From contig NZ_RJVR01000330.1 of assembly GCF_003999195.1 (NCBI RefSeq), positions 1 through 63,675 of the forward strand: DNA of 63,675 bases, given 5' to 3'. Below the pieces are notes generated by a model, which worked only from the letters and a program-made list of their open reading frames with translations, had not been told where the DNA came from and ran no database searches. Made by a program: the position numbers and the translations under genes. Below, in pieces: positions 8,032 through 16,291 of the stretch (positions are counted from its first letter, which is position 1; every line of letters starts with the position of its first letter). The DNA comes from Streptomyces soli (GTDB taxonomy: Bacteria > Actinomycetota > Actinomycetes > Streptomycetales > Streptomycetaceae).

Positions 8032-9573
8032 ATGAACGGCGCACAGTCACTGATCCGCACGCTCACCAGATCGGACGTCAACGTCTGCTTCGCGAACCCC
8101 GGCACTTCGGAAATGCACTTCGTCGCCGCCCTCGATTCGGTACCCGAAATGCGCGGGGTACTGGGTTTGTTCGAGGGTGTCGTGACGGGCGCAGCCGACG
8201 GTTACGCACGAATAGCGGAAAAGCCCGCGGCGACGCTTCTGCACCTTGGCCCGGGGCTGGGCAACGGGCTGGCGAACCTCCACAATGCCCGACGTGCACA
8301 CACCCCGATCGTCAACATCGTCGGCGACCACGCGACGTATCACAAGAAGTACGACGCTCCGCTGGAATCCGACATCAAGGCGGTCGCCGGCACGCTACAG
8401 GGCTGGGTCCGCCAGTCGACCGACACAGCCGACGTCGCCACAGACGCGGCGGCCGCCGTCGCCGCATCGCAGGTCCCGCCCGGGCAGGTGGCCACGCTGA
8501 TCCTCCCCGCGGACGTGTCCCGGAACGGCGGCGGCGAGGGAGCAGAACCGGTCCTCCCCACCGGACCACAATCGGTCCCCGAATCCACTGTGAAGGCAAT
8601 TGCCGAAATCCTGGGCACCGGTGAACCGGCCGCGCTGCTGGCGGGCGGCCCGGCCTGCCGCGAGCGCGGATTGCGGGCGATCAGCCGCATCGCCGCCGGC
8701 ACAGGGGCCCGTCCGCTCCTGGAAACCTTCCCCGCACGACTTGAGCGCGGGGCGGACTTGCCCGCCGTCGAGCGGCTCGCCTACTTCGCCGAACAGGCCG
8801 AAGGCCAGCTCAACGGGATCAAGCACCTCATCGTCGCCGGGACCAAGCCACCCGTGTCGTTCTTCGCCTATCCAGGCAAACCGAGCGAACTGGTACCCGA
8901 AGGCGCACAGGTGCACACCCTGGCTGAAGTCGGCCAGGACGTCGTAGCCGCTCTCGAAGCGCTCGCGGACCGGGTCGCTCCGGGCATCGAGCCGATCCTC
9001 CAGCACGCATTCAGGCCCGAGATGCCGAGCGGTCCGCTTACGGCAGAAAACTGGGTCAACGTCATCGGTGCGGTGCTGCCGGAAAGAGCGATCATCTCTG
9101 ACGAAGCCAACACCTCCGGTTGGCTGTTGCCCGCAGCCACAGTCGGCGCACCCCGGCACGACGTACTCACACTGACCGGCGGCGCTATCGGACAGGGCCT
9201 ACCCGTCGCCACCGGGGCCGCAGTCGCCGCGCCCGACCGCCCGGTTATCGCATTGCAGTCCGACGGCAGCGCCATGTACACGATCTCCGCGCTGTGGACA
9301 CAAGCGCGGGAAGAACTCAACGTCACCACGGTTCTGCTCAACAATCGGTCCTACGCCATCCTCCGGCTGGAGCTGGAGCGGGTCGGCGCCGCTGCTGCGG
9401 GCCCGAACTCCGAGAGGCTGCTCGACCTGTCGCACCCGAACCTGGACTTCGTGCGGATCGCCGAAGGCATGGGCGTGCCCGCCGCCCGTGCGACCACCGC
9501 CGAAGAACTCGCCGACGAATTGACCCGCGCCTTCAGCGAGCCCGGCCCGCATCTCATCGACACCATCTTCTGA
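8032..9573 (+). CDS. ThDP-dependent enzyme, acetolactate synthase/benzoylformate decarboxylase type
   Basis: A 513-residue protein with the three-domain layout of this superfamily. The N-terminal PYR domain has FANPGTSEMHF and the catalytic Glu in GLFEGVVTGAADGYAR. The C-terminal PP domain has LTGGAIGQGLPVATGAA and the ThDP/Mg motif around QSDGSAMYTISALWT...LLNNRSYAIL. Start 8032 is chosen because CCAGGAG lies 6-10 nt before it; ATGs at 7981 and 8014 are alternatives. The family covers acetolactate synthases, benzoylformate decarboxylases and 2-oxo acid decarboxylases. With FAH and VOC neighbours, a decarboxylase of an aryl or alkyl 2-oxo acid is the likeliest role. No small regulatory subunit gene is nearby, which argues against branched-chain amino acid synthesis. 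Confidence 0.8.
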   Translation: MNGAQSLIRTLTRSDVNVCFANPGTSEMHFVAALDSVPEMRGVLGLFEGVVTGAADGYARIAEKPAATLLHLGPGLGNGLANLHNARRAHTPIVNIVGDHATYHKKYDAPLESDIKAVAGTLQGWVRQSTDTADVATDAAAAVAASQVPPGQVATLILPADVSRNGGGEGAEPVLPTGPQSVPESTVKAIAEILGTGEPAALLAGGPACRERGLRAISRIAAGTGARPLLETFPARLERGADLPAVERLAYFAEQAEGQLNGIKHLIVAGTKPPVSFFAYPGKPSELVPEGAQVHTLAEVGQDVVAALEALADRVAPGIEPILQHAFRPEMPSGPLTAENWVNVIGAVLPERAIISDEANTSGWLLPAATVGAPRHDVLTLTGGAIGQGLPVATGAAVAAPDRPVIALQSDGSAMYTISALWTQAREELNVTTVLLNNRSYAILRLELERVGAAAAGPNSERLLDLSHPNLDFVRIAEGMGVPAARATTAEELADELTRAFSEPGPHLIDTIF

Positions 9574-9734
9574 CTCCGGCATCCCGCTGAATCAGGCGGC
9601 AACGGCGCCCTCGATGTGGCAGGTGGCGGCCACAGCCGAAGCGTCGCTGGGCTGCGAGCCGGGCCGGTCGGCAACGCGGCATCCCGCCTGCAGGAGCGCG
9701 ACGCCGTCCGGATCCGGCGCCGCCTGGGCCGTCT
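9574..9734 (-). other. Intergenic stretch with possible gene-end relic
   Basis: The minus strand reads GVALLQAGCRVADRPG and onward to a stop near 9597. This is a plausible-looking tail of some enzyme, but there is no start and no recognised domain. It may be a remnant of a deleted gene of the cluster. Nothing else is seen before the operator. Confidence 0.2.
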
Positions 9735-9752
9735 TGACTTGAAATCAAGTCA
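9735..9752. promoter_or_regulatory. Perfect 18-bp operator TGACTTGA-AA-TCAAGTCA
   Basis: The two 8-bp arms are exact reverse complements. TTGACT (9734-9739) could be the -35 box of the promoter for the VOC gene at 9804, so a bound repressor would cover the promoter. The layout repeats at 5893-5910. This is the expected form of a TetR-family site, with the regulator encoded at 7343. Confidence 0.7.
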
Positions 9753-9803
9753 GTAGGAGGATGGCAACAGAATCACTGGCCGCTAGTTGACAGGAGCAGA
9801 CAG

Positions 9804-10406
9804 ATGGCGTCACCAGCGAAGCTGGCCCATGTGGTCCTCTTCACCTCACAGCTGTCGTCCATGAAGGACTGGTACCTGAAGGTGCTGGACGCGAGAGTCG
9901 CGCACGAGAACCAGGCCCTGGCGTTCCTCAGCTACGACGACGAGCACCACCGCATCGCGCTTTCCGACCCAGGGGCTACGGCGGAGATCGCGAAGCGGGT
10001 GGCCGGCACCTCAGAGGGCCTGGTGGACACTCCGACCGGCCCCGCAAGCAAGCTCTCGCCCGCGGACCTGGCGGAATTGCCCCCTCACGGCCTCGCACAC
10101 ATCGCGTTCACCTACGAGTCCCTGGCAGATCTGATCGGCAACTACCGGCGGTTGAAAGATCTGTCGATCCTGCCGGCGATCGCGATCAACCATGGACCGA
10201 CAACGTCCTTGTACTACAGGGACCCGGACTCCAACCAGATCGAACTGCAGGTTGACAATTTCGACACTGTCGAAAAGGACACGGCCTTCCTTGAGTCGGA
10301 ATCGTTCCGCAAGAACCCCGTGGGCGTCGTGTTCGACCCCGACGAGATGGCGGCGCAGTTGCAGGCCGGAGAATCCGAGGCCGTGCTGAAGGCACCGACG
10401 TGGTAG
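9804..10406 (+). CDS. VOC family protein, extradiol-dioxygenase-like
   Basis: A 200-residue protein of the vicinal oxygen chelate superfamily with two beta-alpha-beta modules. Candidate metal ligands are His in LAHVVLF (residue 8), His in GLAHIAFTYE, and Glu in NQIELQVDNFD. These match the 2-His-1-Glu triad of the biphenyl-diol/catechol 2,3-dioxygenase group. It has an AGGAG 10 nt before ATG 9804. Its 3' end overlaps the next start by 7 nt. Ring cleavage of a catechol-like compound is the best guess, with the FAH protein acting on the product. Confidence 0.8.
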   Translation: MASPAKLAHVVLFTSQLSSMKDWYLKVLDARVAHENQALAFLSYDDEHHRIALSDPGATAEIAKRVAGTSEGLVDTPTGPASKLSPADLAELPPHGLAHIAFTYESLADLIGNYRRLKDLSILPAIAINHGPTTSLYYRDPDSNQIELQVDNFDTVEKDTAFLESESFRKNPVGVVFDPDEMAAQLQAGESEAVLKAPTW

Positions 10407-10837
10407 TCGGTGTCGCGCCCTCGCCGGAAGAACAGGCCGTCCGGGTTGCCTGCCTCGAGGTGGCGTCACGGTTCTATCAGGTGGTCGACCAGGGGCGGGC
10501 AACGCTGGCCACGGAGTTGCTCACCGCGGATGCCGAACTGGCGCTGGGTACCGAGCGATGCGTCGGGACCGAGCAGATCGTCGCCGCGATGGCCGCGCGG
10601 GAGGCCGACGTCGAACGGCGCACGATGCACATCACGGTCCCTACGTCCTTCCGGGTCCTGGGACCAGAACGAGCGGAGGCAGAGAGCCAGCTACAGCTCT
10701 ACGTCCTGGGGACGCAGGGACAAGATGGGCCCCACCTCTCAGCGCTGAGTCACGTGCGCGACAGCTTTCGGCGTGGGCAGGACAGGCGCTGGCGGCTCTC
10801 CCGGCGAGAGGTCACCGTCATCGCAGGCAGCAGATAG
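10400..10837 (+). CDS. SnoaL-like / NTF2-fold protein
   Basis: A 145-residue protein starting at GTG 10400 inside the end of the VOC gene, which implies translational coupling. The opening helix (EEQAVRVACLEVASRFYQVVDQG), the AELALG segment and the late RDSFRR...WRLSRREV strand fit the NTF2-like/SnoaL fold. Such proteins are small dehydratases, isomerases or ring-hydroxylase beta subunits. Here it probably processes an intermediate of the same pathway. No catalytic residues can be assigned. Confidence 0.65.
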   Translation: MVVGVAPSPEEQAVRVACLEVASRFYQVVDQGRATLATELLTADAELALGTERCVGTEQIVAAMAAREADVERRTMHITVPTSFRVLGPERAEAESQLQLYVLGTQGQDGPHLSALSHVRDSFRRGQDRRWRLSRREVTVIAGSR

Positions 10838-10861
10838 GCACCCCTACTAGTAGCACGAGGG

Positions 10862-10901
10862 CCATTGGTGCACACCCGTTATCACTGGTGTGCACCAATG
10901 G
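10862..10901. repeat. Perfect 15-bp inverted repeat with 10-nt loop
   Basis: Arms 10862-10876 and 10887-10901 are exact complements (ccattggtgcacacc). It lies just after the SnoaL-like gene and exactly where the truncated oxidoreductase begins. It may terminate the operon transcript or mark a recombination junction. No T-run follows. Confidence 0.6.
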
Positions 10902-11523
10902 TCGTGCCGATGGCTCACCGCAGCCCAAGATCACCGGCCTCGGGGGGCCGGGCCTCACCCCGGGGCAGGTCGTCACCGCTGTCGACGAAGCCATCACGAT
11001 CCTTCGTATTCTGTGGGTTCCCGGCCGGTCCATCAGCTTCACCGGTGAGCAGTACCAGCTGCGGGATGTGCAACCGGGGCCCTCGCCCGCCCATTCCATC
11101 GGCGTCTGGCTCGGCGCGGCAGGCCCTCGAATGCTCGACCTGCTCGGGCGTGTCGCCGATGGCTGGATCGCACCCCTGTCCACGCCGTACGAGACCAAGC
11201 CGGCCGCCCAGGAGCGCATTGACGCGGCAGCCCGCGCTGCAGGGCGCAGCCCTGGCGATATTCGCCGCGTCATCCAGCTCGTCGGTACCGTGACCGACCA
11301 CGTAAGGACCTCGGAGCGCCCCCGAACGGGCCCGGGAAGTGCTCCCATCCGGACCACACCCGACGTCTGGGCACAGATCATCGCCGCATTCGTCACCGAG
11401 GAGCGCTTCGACACGGTGAACTTCGTGCCGGCGACAGAAAGCCCGCAGCAGATCGCACGGTTCGCCACCGAAGTCGTTCCCGCGGCGCGCGAGATCCTCG
11501 CCGGCTTGCAACCACGTGCGTAA
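10885..11523 (+). pseudogene. LLM-class flavin-dependent oxidoreductase, C-terminal half
   Basis: The frame carries the C-terminal half of a bacterial luciferase-like (F420- or FMN-dependent) oxidoreductase: GLTPGQVVTAVDEAI, SISFTGEQYQLRDVQPGP, VWLGAAGPRMLDLLGRVADGWIAP, ending EVVPAAREILAGLQPRA. The N-terminal half of the TIM barrel with the flavin-binding start is missing, and no start codon precedes the homologous part. The 5' break coincides with the inverted repeat at 10862-10901. It is almost surely non-functional. Confidence 0.7.
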
Positions 11524-11649
11524 GCGGGAGGCTCCAGCGGGTCCCACTGGGTCGGGTGCCGATGTCGTGGCTGGTCAGCTGGTACATGCGGTGGGTATAC
11601 GGTCTCCGCCACGCACTTCGACGGCGAACAGACTGCCGGGTAGCCGAGT

Positions 11650-11973
11650 CATTCTCGTATAGGGACCCGGACACGCCGCGCTTCGTCGCCGAGTTCGACA
11701 ATCTGCTGCTCTCACACGCCGACCGCTCCCGGATCCTCGCCGACGGGCACCGTCCGCGTCATGACTGTCCACGGCATCATCCGCGGCACGATCCTCATCG
11801 ACGGCTTCGTCGGCGGCACCTGGCGCATCGAGCGCACCCGCGGCTCCGCCGTCCTTGCCGTCACGCCTTTCGCCCGGCTCTCTCGCGCCGACCGCGCGGC
11901 GCTCGAGTCGGAGGCCGGACTCCTGCTGCGGGCCACCGACCCGGACGTCACTCACACCGTCACCTTCGCCTGA
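11650..11973 (+). pseudogene. Winged-helix (AlkZ-like) protein, C-terminal relic
   Basis: Two frames together read RFVAEFDNLLLSHADRSRIL, then GTILIDGFVGGTWRIERTRG and PFARLSRADRAALESEAGLLL. This follows the last 100 residues of the intact protein at 27340 (RFLPEFDNILLSHADRARIL...). A frameshift near 11750 separates the pieces and about 270 N-terminal residues are lost. A short relic of a paralogue. Confidence 0.7.
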
Positions 11974-12281
11974 GGACTCTCTGCCGCTCTGCTGCGGACC
12001 CGGACCCGGACCCCCGATGGGGCGACTACCCAACGTCTTGGATCACTCATTCACCGTAACCATGGAAACGAGTGTCTTCGATACCGGCCCCCGGTACTGT
12101 GACCTGCGCTTTTCCGGACTCAGCCCGGTGCTGGACACGCTGTGTCACGGGCTGCAGGCGGCCCGATGAGCTTGCGTGCGGGCGGGACAGGAGGCTGGCT
12201 GGGGTCACGGCGCACACCGTAACCGGTCAGCCCTGCGCGACCGGCAGACCCAGCCAGCACCGACAAGAAAGCAGCACAAAA
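11974..12281. other. Intergenic region, no confident gene
   Basis: About 300 bp. A 35-codon frame starting at ATG 12062 (METSVFDTGPRYCDLRFSG...) ends at 12169, but it has no Shine-Dalgarno and no family I recognise. The region presumably carries the promoter of the secreted-protein gene at 12282. Confidence 0.3.
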
Positions 12282-12728
12282 ATGATATCCCTCAAGCATT
12301 ACGCGGCCGCTGTCACCACTGCAGCGGCAGTCGCCGCGATGGGCATGGCCGCGACCCCGGCCACCGCCGCCACCGCCGGATCCAAGCCGGTGACCGCCCA
12401 CCACACCGGGGTGGGCCCTGCGAACTCTGCTGCCTGCGTGGCACTGACGACTCAGCTGAACGCCCAACTGCAGGTCACCGCAACGGCGCTGGCCACGTCC
12501 AACATCGTGGCGGCCCAGGTTGCGGCGTCCGCAGCGCAGGCGACCACCGCACAGCTCCAGGTCCAGTCCTGCCTGCCGTCCGTCAACGTCATTGTGGCAA
12601 CGCAGCTGACGCCCACCCTGCAGGACCTTCACTACACCCTGATCAGTGCCGATCCCGATGTGGTCCAAGCCGGTGCCAAGGTGAATGTCCTTCTCGGCGC
12701 CACCGCCAACATTGCCGCCAGCCTCTGA
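12282..12728 (+). CDS. Small secreted protein of unknown function
   Basis: A 148-residue protein with a Sec signal peptide: Lys at residue 5, a hydrophobic Ala/Val stretch to about residue 25, and a cleavage site near PATA-ATA. The mature part is rich in Ala, Thr, Val and Gln and contains two cysteines (in SAACVAL and QSCLPS) that could form a disulfide. A repetitive small-residue/Gln helix lies between them. I do not recognise the family. Chaplin and rodlin features are absent. An 18-bp hairpin follows the gene. Confidence 0.7.
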   Translation: MISLKHYAAAVTTAAAVAAMGMAATPATAATAGSKPVTAHHTGVGPANSAACVALTTQLNAQLQVTATALATSNIVAAQVAASAAQATTAQLQVQSCLPSVNVIVATQLTPTLQDLHYTLISADPDVVQAGAKVNVLLGATANIAASL

Positions 12729-12790
12729 CCGCCCGTCCGCACCGGGCCACCGATGGGTGAACCCGATGGGGTAGGGGTGAACGAGACAGT

Positions 12791-12829
12791 GGATACGAGG
12801 TAGTAGTCGTTGACTACTACCTCGTATCC
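12791..12829. terminator. Perfect 18-bp hairpin
   Basis: Arms 12791-12808 and 12812-12829 are exact complements with a GTT loop. It lies 60 bp after the secreted-protein gene and is a strong terminator-like structure without a T-run, as is common in Streptomyces. Confidence 0.75.
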
Positions 12830-12882
12830 CTCTGCATGCCCCGGGTGTCCTGCTGTCTCGGTGTCTCTTTGACCTGCACAAA

Positions 12883-12918
12883 CAGCCGGGACAGCCCCGG
12901 ACGCAGGTGTCCCGGCTG
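12883..12918. repeat. 11-bp inverted repeat
   Basis: cagccgggaca (12883-12893) pairs exactly with tgtcccggctg (12908-12918) across a 14-nt loop. It lies between the 18-bp hairpin and the hydrolase relic. Probably a second terminator for the opposite direction. Confidence 0.45.
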
Positions 12919-12969
12919 TCCCGGGGGTAGTGACATAGTTCAGTCCGCTCGCTAGATCAGACTCACTGC

Positions 12970-13857
12970 AGACTTGGGCGGCTTGGCCCGGCGTCGGCAG
13001 CTGGTCATGCTGGACGCCCGCGCAGTCGGCCGCTTGGCCGTGCCCGAGGACCGGGGGACGGTCTCCTTCGTCGAGCAGGCCAAGGACGTGGAGGCGCTCC
13101 GTGAGCACCTTGGGCTGGACCGGTTCGACGTCCTGGCCCACTCGGTCGGCTGTCTCACCGCCCAGGAGTACTTGGGCGGCGTTCCCAGGCCGGATCCGCC
13201 ACGCGGTGCTGGTGGCTCCCGTCGGCCGGGCGGGCCGCGAGCCGGACGAAGACCAGCTCGCCGAACTACGGGCGGGCCGCTCGGCCGAGCCCTGGGTACG
13301 GCGACGCCGCCGAGGCTGACCGGTTGATCACAGAAGGCCGGCACACGGGTGCCGAACTGGCCGCCCTGCAACGGAGGATCACGCCCTTCTTCTGGCACCG
13401 TTGGGACGAGTCCGGGCAGGCCGAATACCGCACCGAGCACACTCCAGCACATCCGTGGCTGCGCGAGGCCTTCTATGCGGGATCCGCGACCGGCGAGACG
13501 CTCGCCAAGCGGATCGCGCGGCTGGCCGCCGTGCCGGCGCCGGTTCTGGTCCTGGCCGGTGCGGCGGACGGCATGATCGGCACCGCACCCGCGCGGGCGG
13601 TGGCAGCGTGCTATCCGAACAGCCGCCTGGAGGTACTCAGATGCTCCGGGCACCGGCCGTGGGTCGAAGAGCCCGAACAGTTCACGGCTCTGGTCACCGC
13701 GTTTCTCGCCGCCGACCGCAAGCCCGGCGACCAGGGGCGACCGTGCGGCGGGCCGGTCCCGCCCGATCGGGCTCAGCCGTCAGATGAGCCGCCGCCAATC
13801 CCGGCACCGCGAGCGTGGTCGCCAGCGGTGCACAGCGGGCCGGATGACTCTTCGTGA
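12970..13857 (+). pseudogene. Alpha/beta hydrolase (prolyl-aminopeptidase type), frameshifted
   Basis: Three frames must be joined to read one protein. 12974 on gives GGLARRRQLVMLDARAVGR and the nucleophile elbow LAHSVGC. A second frame from about 13190 gives RHAVLVAPVGRAGREPDEDQ. The third, after an extra base near 13305, gives the cap and the C-terminal VLVLAGAADGMIG (Asp) and CSGHRPWVEEP (catalytic His). The N-terminal HGGPG oxyanion part is missing. Two frameshifts plus the missing start argue for a dead gene. Confidence 0.7.
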
Positions 13858-14288
13858 GTACAGCCCGCGGCTTTTGATGGGCCATCGGAGAGGCCCGGAA
13901 TGGGCAGAGAGGATGATCGTGCTCGCCAAGAGCCTCTAAGTTCGCGACTTCGCGGGAGCTATCGACCTCATACGGCAGCCGCGCTACCTGCTTGGCCCAA
14001 GTCGAGCACCGTGACCCAAAATCAGGCGCACCCGACCTCATACGTGTTATTTCGCCGGGTGCACTGCTTTGACATGAAGTATGGACATCCTGTGACGTGC
14101 CTCGACTGATTACTTGCCGCTGATCGGTACATCTGCCGCCGTTTTTGCAGTTTCGGGGTCGTATATGACCGTGCCCGCGAGCCAACGAGCCGCCTTGTGA
14201 TGGGAAAAGGGTCAAACAGAATTCACCGGTTGGCCGCCGCAAGGCGCGAAGGTGCGCACGACCTCCGAAGTACTTGGGAAGGAAAACG
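13858..14288. other. Intergenic region before the phosphatase gene
   Basis: About 430 bp of lower GC content. Short frames exist on both strands, including a minus-strand one with PYEVDSSREVANLEALGEH, but none resembles a known family. GGGAAGGA at 14276-14283 is the ribosome site of the phosphatase gene. Its promoter must lie here; low phosphate might control it, but no clear PHO box was found by eye. Confidence 0.35.
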
Positions 14289-15887
14289 GTGGACACACCG
14301 ACCAACACGTCCAGCGCATCTGACAGATCCAGCACGTCGAACGAATCGACCACAACCGGCGGACTCAGCCGCCGGCACGCCTTGGGGCTCTTGGGTACGG
14401 CGGGCACTGGAGCCGCCGCGACCGCGCTCTTGGGCGCCGGCACCGCGGCAGCGGCAACGCCGAACAGCACCGTCGCACTCCACACGGCGCCCAGCACCAC
14501 CGGGGCGTCGCCCGTGCAGGGCCTGCACCTGACCTTCGGGGCGGACCCGAGCAGCCAGATGATCGTCTCCTGGCTCACCGACGGGCTGGTGACGCGGCCG
14601 ATCGTGCGCTACGGCACGATGGATGGCGGCGTGGGCAAGAGCGTCGAGGCTACGACCCGCACCTACGTCGACGGAAAGTCCGCACGCACGGTGTACGTCC
14701 ACCACGCCGCCGTGAACCGGCTCTCCCCCAGCACCGACTACGTGTACGTCGTCTCCCACGACGGTGCCACGCCCGACAGCGGCACCTTCCGCACGGCCCC
14801 GCGCGGGCGGGCCCCCCTCACCTTCACCAGCTTCGGCGACCAGGCGGCGCCGCAGGTGTCGTGGTCGGCCGACGGCACGGCCACGATCGACAACAACTCC
14901 ACGCCCGCCAGCAAGGACATCGTGACCGGCATCGAGCAGGTCGCGCCGCTGTTTCACCTGCTCAACGGCGACCTGTGCTACGCCAACAGGGATGTCGACC
15001 GCGTGCGCACCTGGAACAACTTCTTCACCAACAACACCCGTTCGGCCCGCTTCCGCCCCTGGATGCCCGCAGCCGGCAATCACGAGATCGAGTCCGGCAA
15101 CGGTCCGATCGGGATGGATGCGTTCCAGGCGTACTTCACACTGCCGTCGACCGAGACCGACCCTGAACTCGCCGGCCTGTGGTACGCGTTCACCGCCGGC
15201 TCGGTCCGGGTGATCGTGCTGCAGAACGACGACTACGTCCTCCAGCAGGCGAGTGACTACTACATCAACGGTTACTCCGGCGGCCGCCAACTTGCTTTCC
15301 TCGAAAAGGAATTGAAGGCCGCCCGGTCCTCGAAGGAGATCGACTGGGTGGTCGTCGCGATGCACCAGGTCATGATCAGCTCCTCCGACGCCAGTGGCTC
15401 CGACATGGGACTGCGGCAGAATTACGGGCCGCTCTTCGACAAGTACGGCGTCGACCTGGTGGTGTGCGGCCACGAGCACAACTACGAGCGATCGCTCGCC
15501 GTGCGCGGCGTCGTCACGGGCAGCGAGACCCTCACCCCCAATCCGGTCTCGCAGGCGACGGACGACATCGACACCTCGATGGGCACCGTGCACATGGTGC
15601 TCGGCGGTGGAGGCGTGTCAGGCACGAACTACCAGTCGTTTTTCAAGGACGGCACCGGAAAGGTCCTCACTCCGGCCGGCTACGTCAAGGAGCAGGCGAT
15701 CTGGATGGGCACGCGTGACGAGGACCACCCATACGGCTTCGCGGCGTTCACCGTCGACCCCGGTCGGCACCCCGGCGACACGACGCGCATGCACGTGACC
15801 TACTACAACGTGAACAAGCCGAACGGCGACCTGTCCGTCTACGAGCAGTTCTCCCTGCACCGCAAGCGGTCCGACGGGGGGCGCTGA
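14289..15887 (+). CDS. Secreted purple acid phosphatase-like metallophosphoesterase
   Basis: A 532-residue protein with a twin-arginine signal (SRRHALGLLGTAGTGAA) in the first 60 residues. An N-terminal Fn3-like domain of purple acid phosphatases follows (LHLTFGADPSSQMIVSWLTDG...). The metallophosphatase core shows SFGDQ, NGDLCYAN, AAGNHEIE, AMHQVMIS and CGHEHNYERS, supplying the metal ligands in the usual order. GTG 14289 is chosen over TTG 14274 because GGGAAGGA lies 5-6 nt before it. It likely releases phosphate from organic esters outside the cell. A 21-bp hairpin follows at 16170. Confidence 0.9.
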   Translation: MDTPTNTSSASDRSSTSNESTTTGGLSRRHALGLLGTAGTGAAATALLGAGTAAAATPNSTVALHTAPSTTGASPVQGLHLTFGADPSSQMIVSWLTDGLVTRPIVRYGTMDGGVGKSVEATTRTYVDGKSARTVYVHHAAVNRLSPSTDYVYVVSHDGATPDSGTFRTAPRGRAPLTFTSFGDQAAPQVSWSADGTATIDNNSTPASKDIVTGIEQVAPLFHLLNGDLCYANRDVDRVRTWNNFFTNNTRSARFRPWMPAAGNHEIESGNGPIGMDAFQAYFTLPSTETDPELAGLWYAFTAGSVRVIVLQNDDYVLQQASDYYINGYSGGRQLAFLEKELKAARSSKEIDWVVVAMHQVMISSSDASGSDMGLRQNYGPLFDKYGVDLVVCGHEHNYERSLAVRGVVTGSETLTPNPVSQATDDIDTSMGTVHMVLGGGGVSGTNYQSFFKDGTGKVLTPAGYVKEQAIWMGTRDEDHPYGFAAFTVDPGRHPGDTTRMHVTYYNVNKPNGDLSVYEQFSLHRKRSDGGR

Positions 15888-16291
15888 CCGTACGCCGGGC
15901 CGTGGATCGCTGCCACGCCGGCAGGCTCGGCTACGGCCGGCAATAGTCGTTCGGGTTGAAGACGGTGTCGCGCTGCACCCTCTCGCCGAAGCCTTCGCCA
16001 CCCCGATGGACATGAGCAATGACGCTTTGATCCATCCCTACGATCGTCACCCGCCCCGCTGGTTGTCGGCACATGGTTGACCGGCAGCGTTCGCGTTGGA
16101 TCTCGGCAGGAACCACAGCGCTCCCCGCTGCCATCCCGTCTGCCGTCGTCCCACACGCAGTGGAGTGGGCCTGGTCTGGCCTGTCCAGGTGGAGCGCGCC
16201 ACCGTACGAACGACCTGGACAGGCAAGACCAGGGCTGCCCGGCATGGCCCGCGATGAACCTCACGAACCCGCACGGTCTCCGCTGTCGGGG
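15888..16291. other. Convergent intergenic region
   Basis: About 400 bp between the ends of the phosphatase and formate dehydrogenase genes. The only clear structure is the hairpin at 16170-16233. A minus-strand frame ending VFNPNDYCRP near 15931 has no start or known family and may be a gene-end relic. Confidence 0.4.
16170..16233. terminator. 21-bp hairpin, bidirectional terminator
   Basis: Arms 16170-16190 and 16213-16233 pair with a single mismatch over 21 bp across a 22-nt loop. The position between two converging genes fits a shared terminator. Confidence 0.7.

Noticed and set aside
8032..9573. Naming the ThDP enzyme ilvB (acetolactate synthase)
   Set aside because: No ilvN or ilvC neighbour and a catabolic context; family level is all that sequence supports.
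12062..12169. 35-codon frame starting METSVFDTGPRY
   Set aside because: No Shine-Dalgarno sequence, no relative known to me, and it lies in a region of relics.
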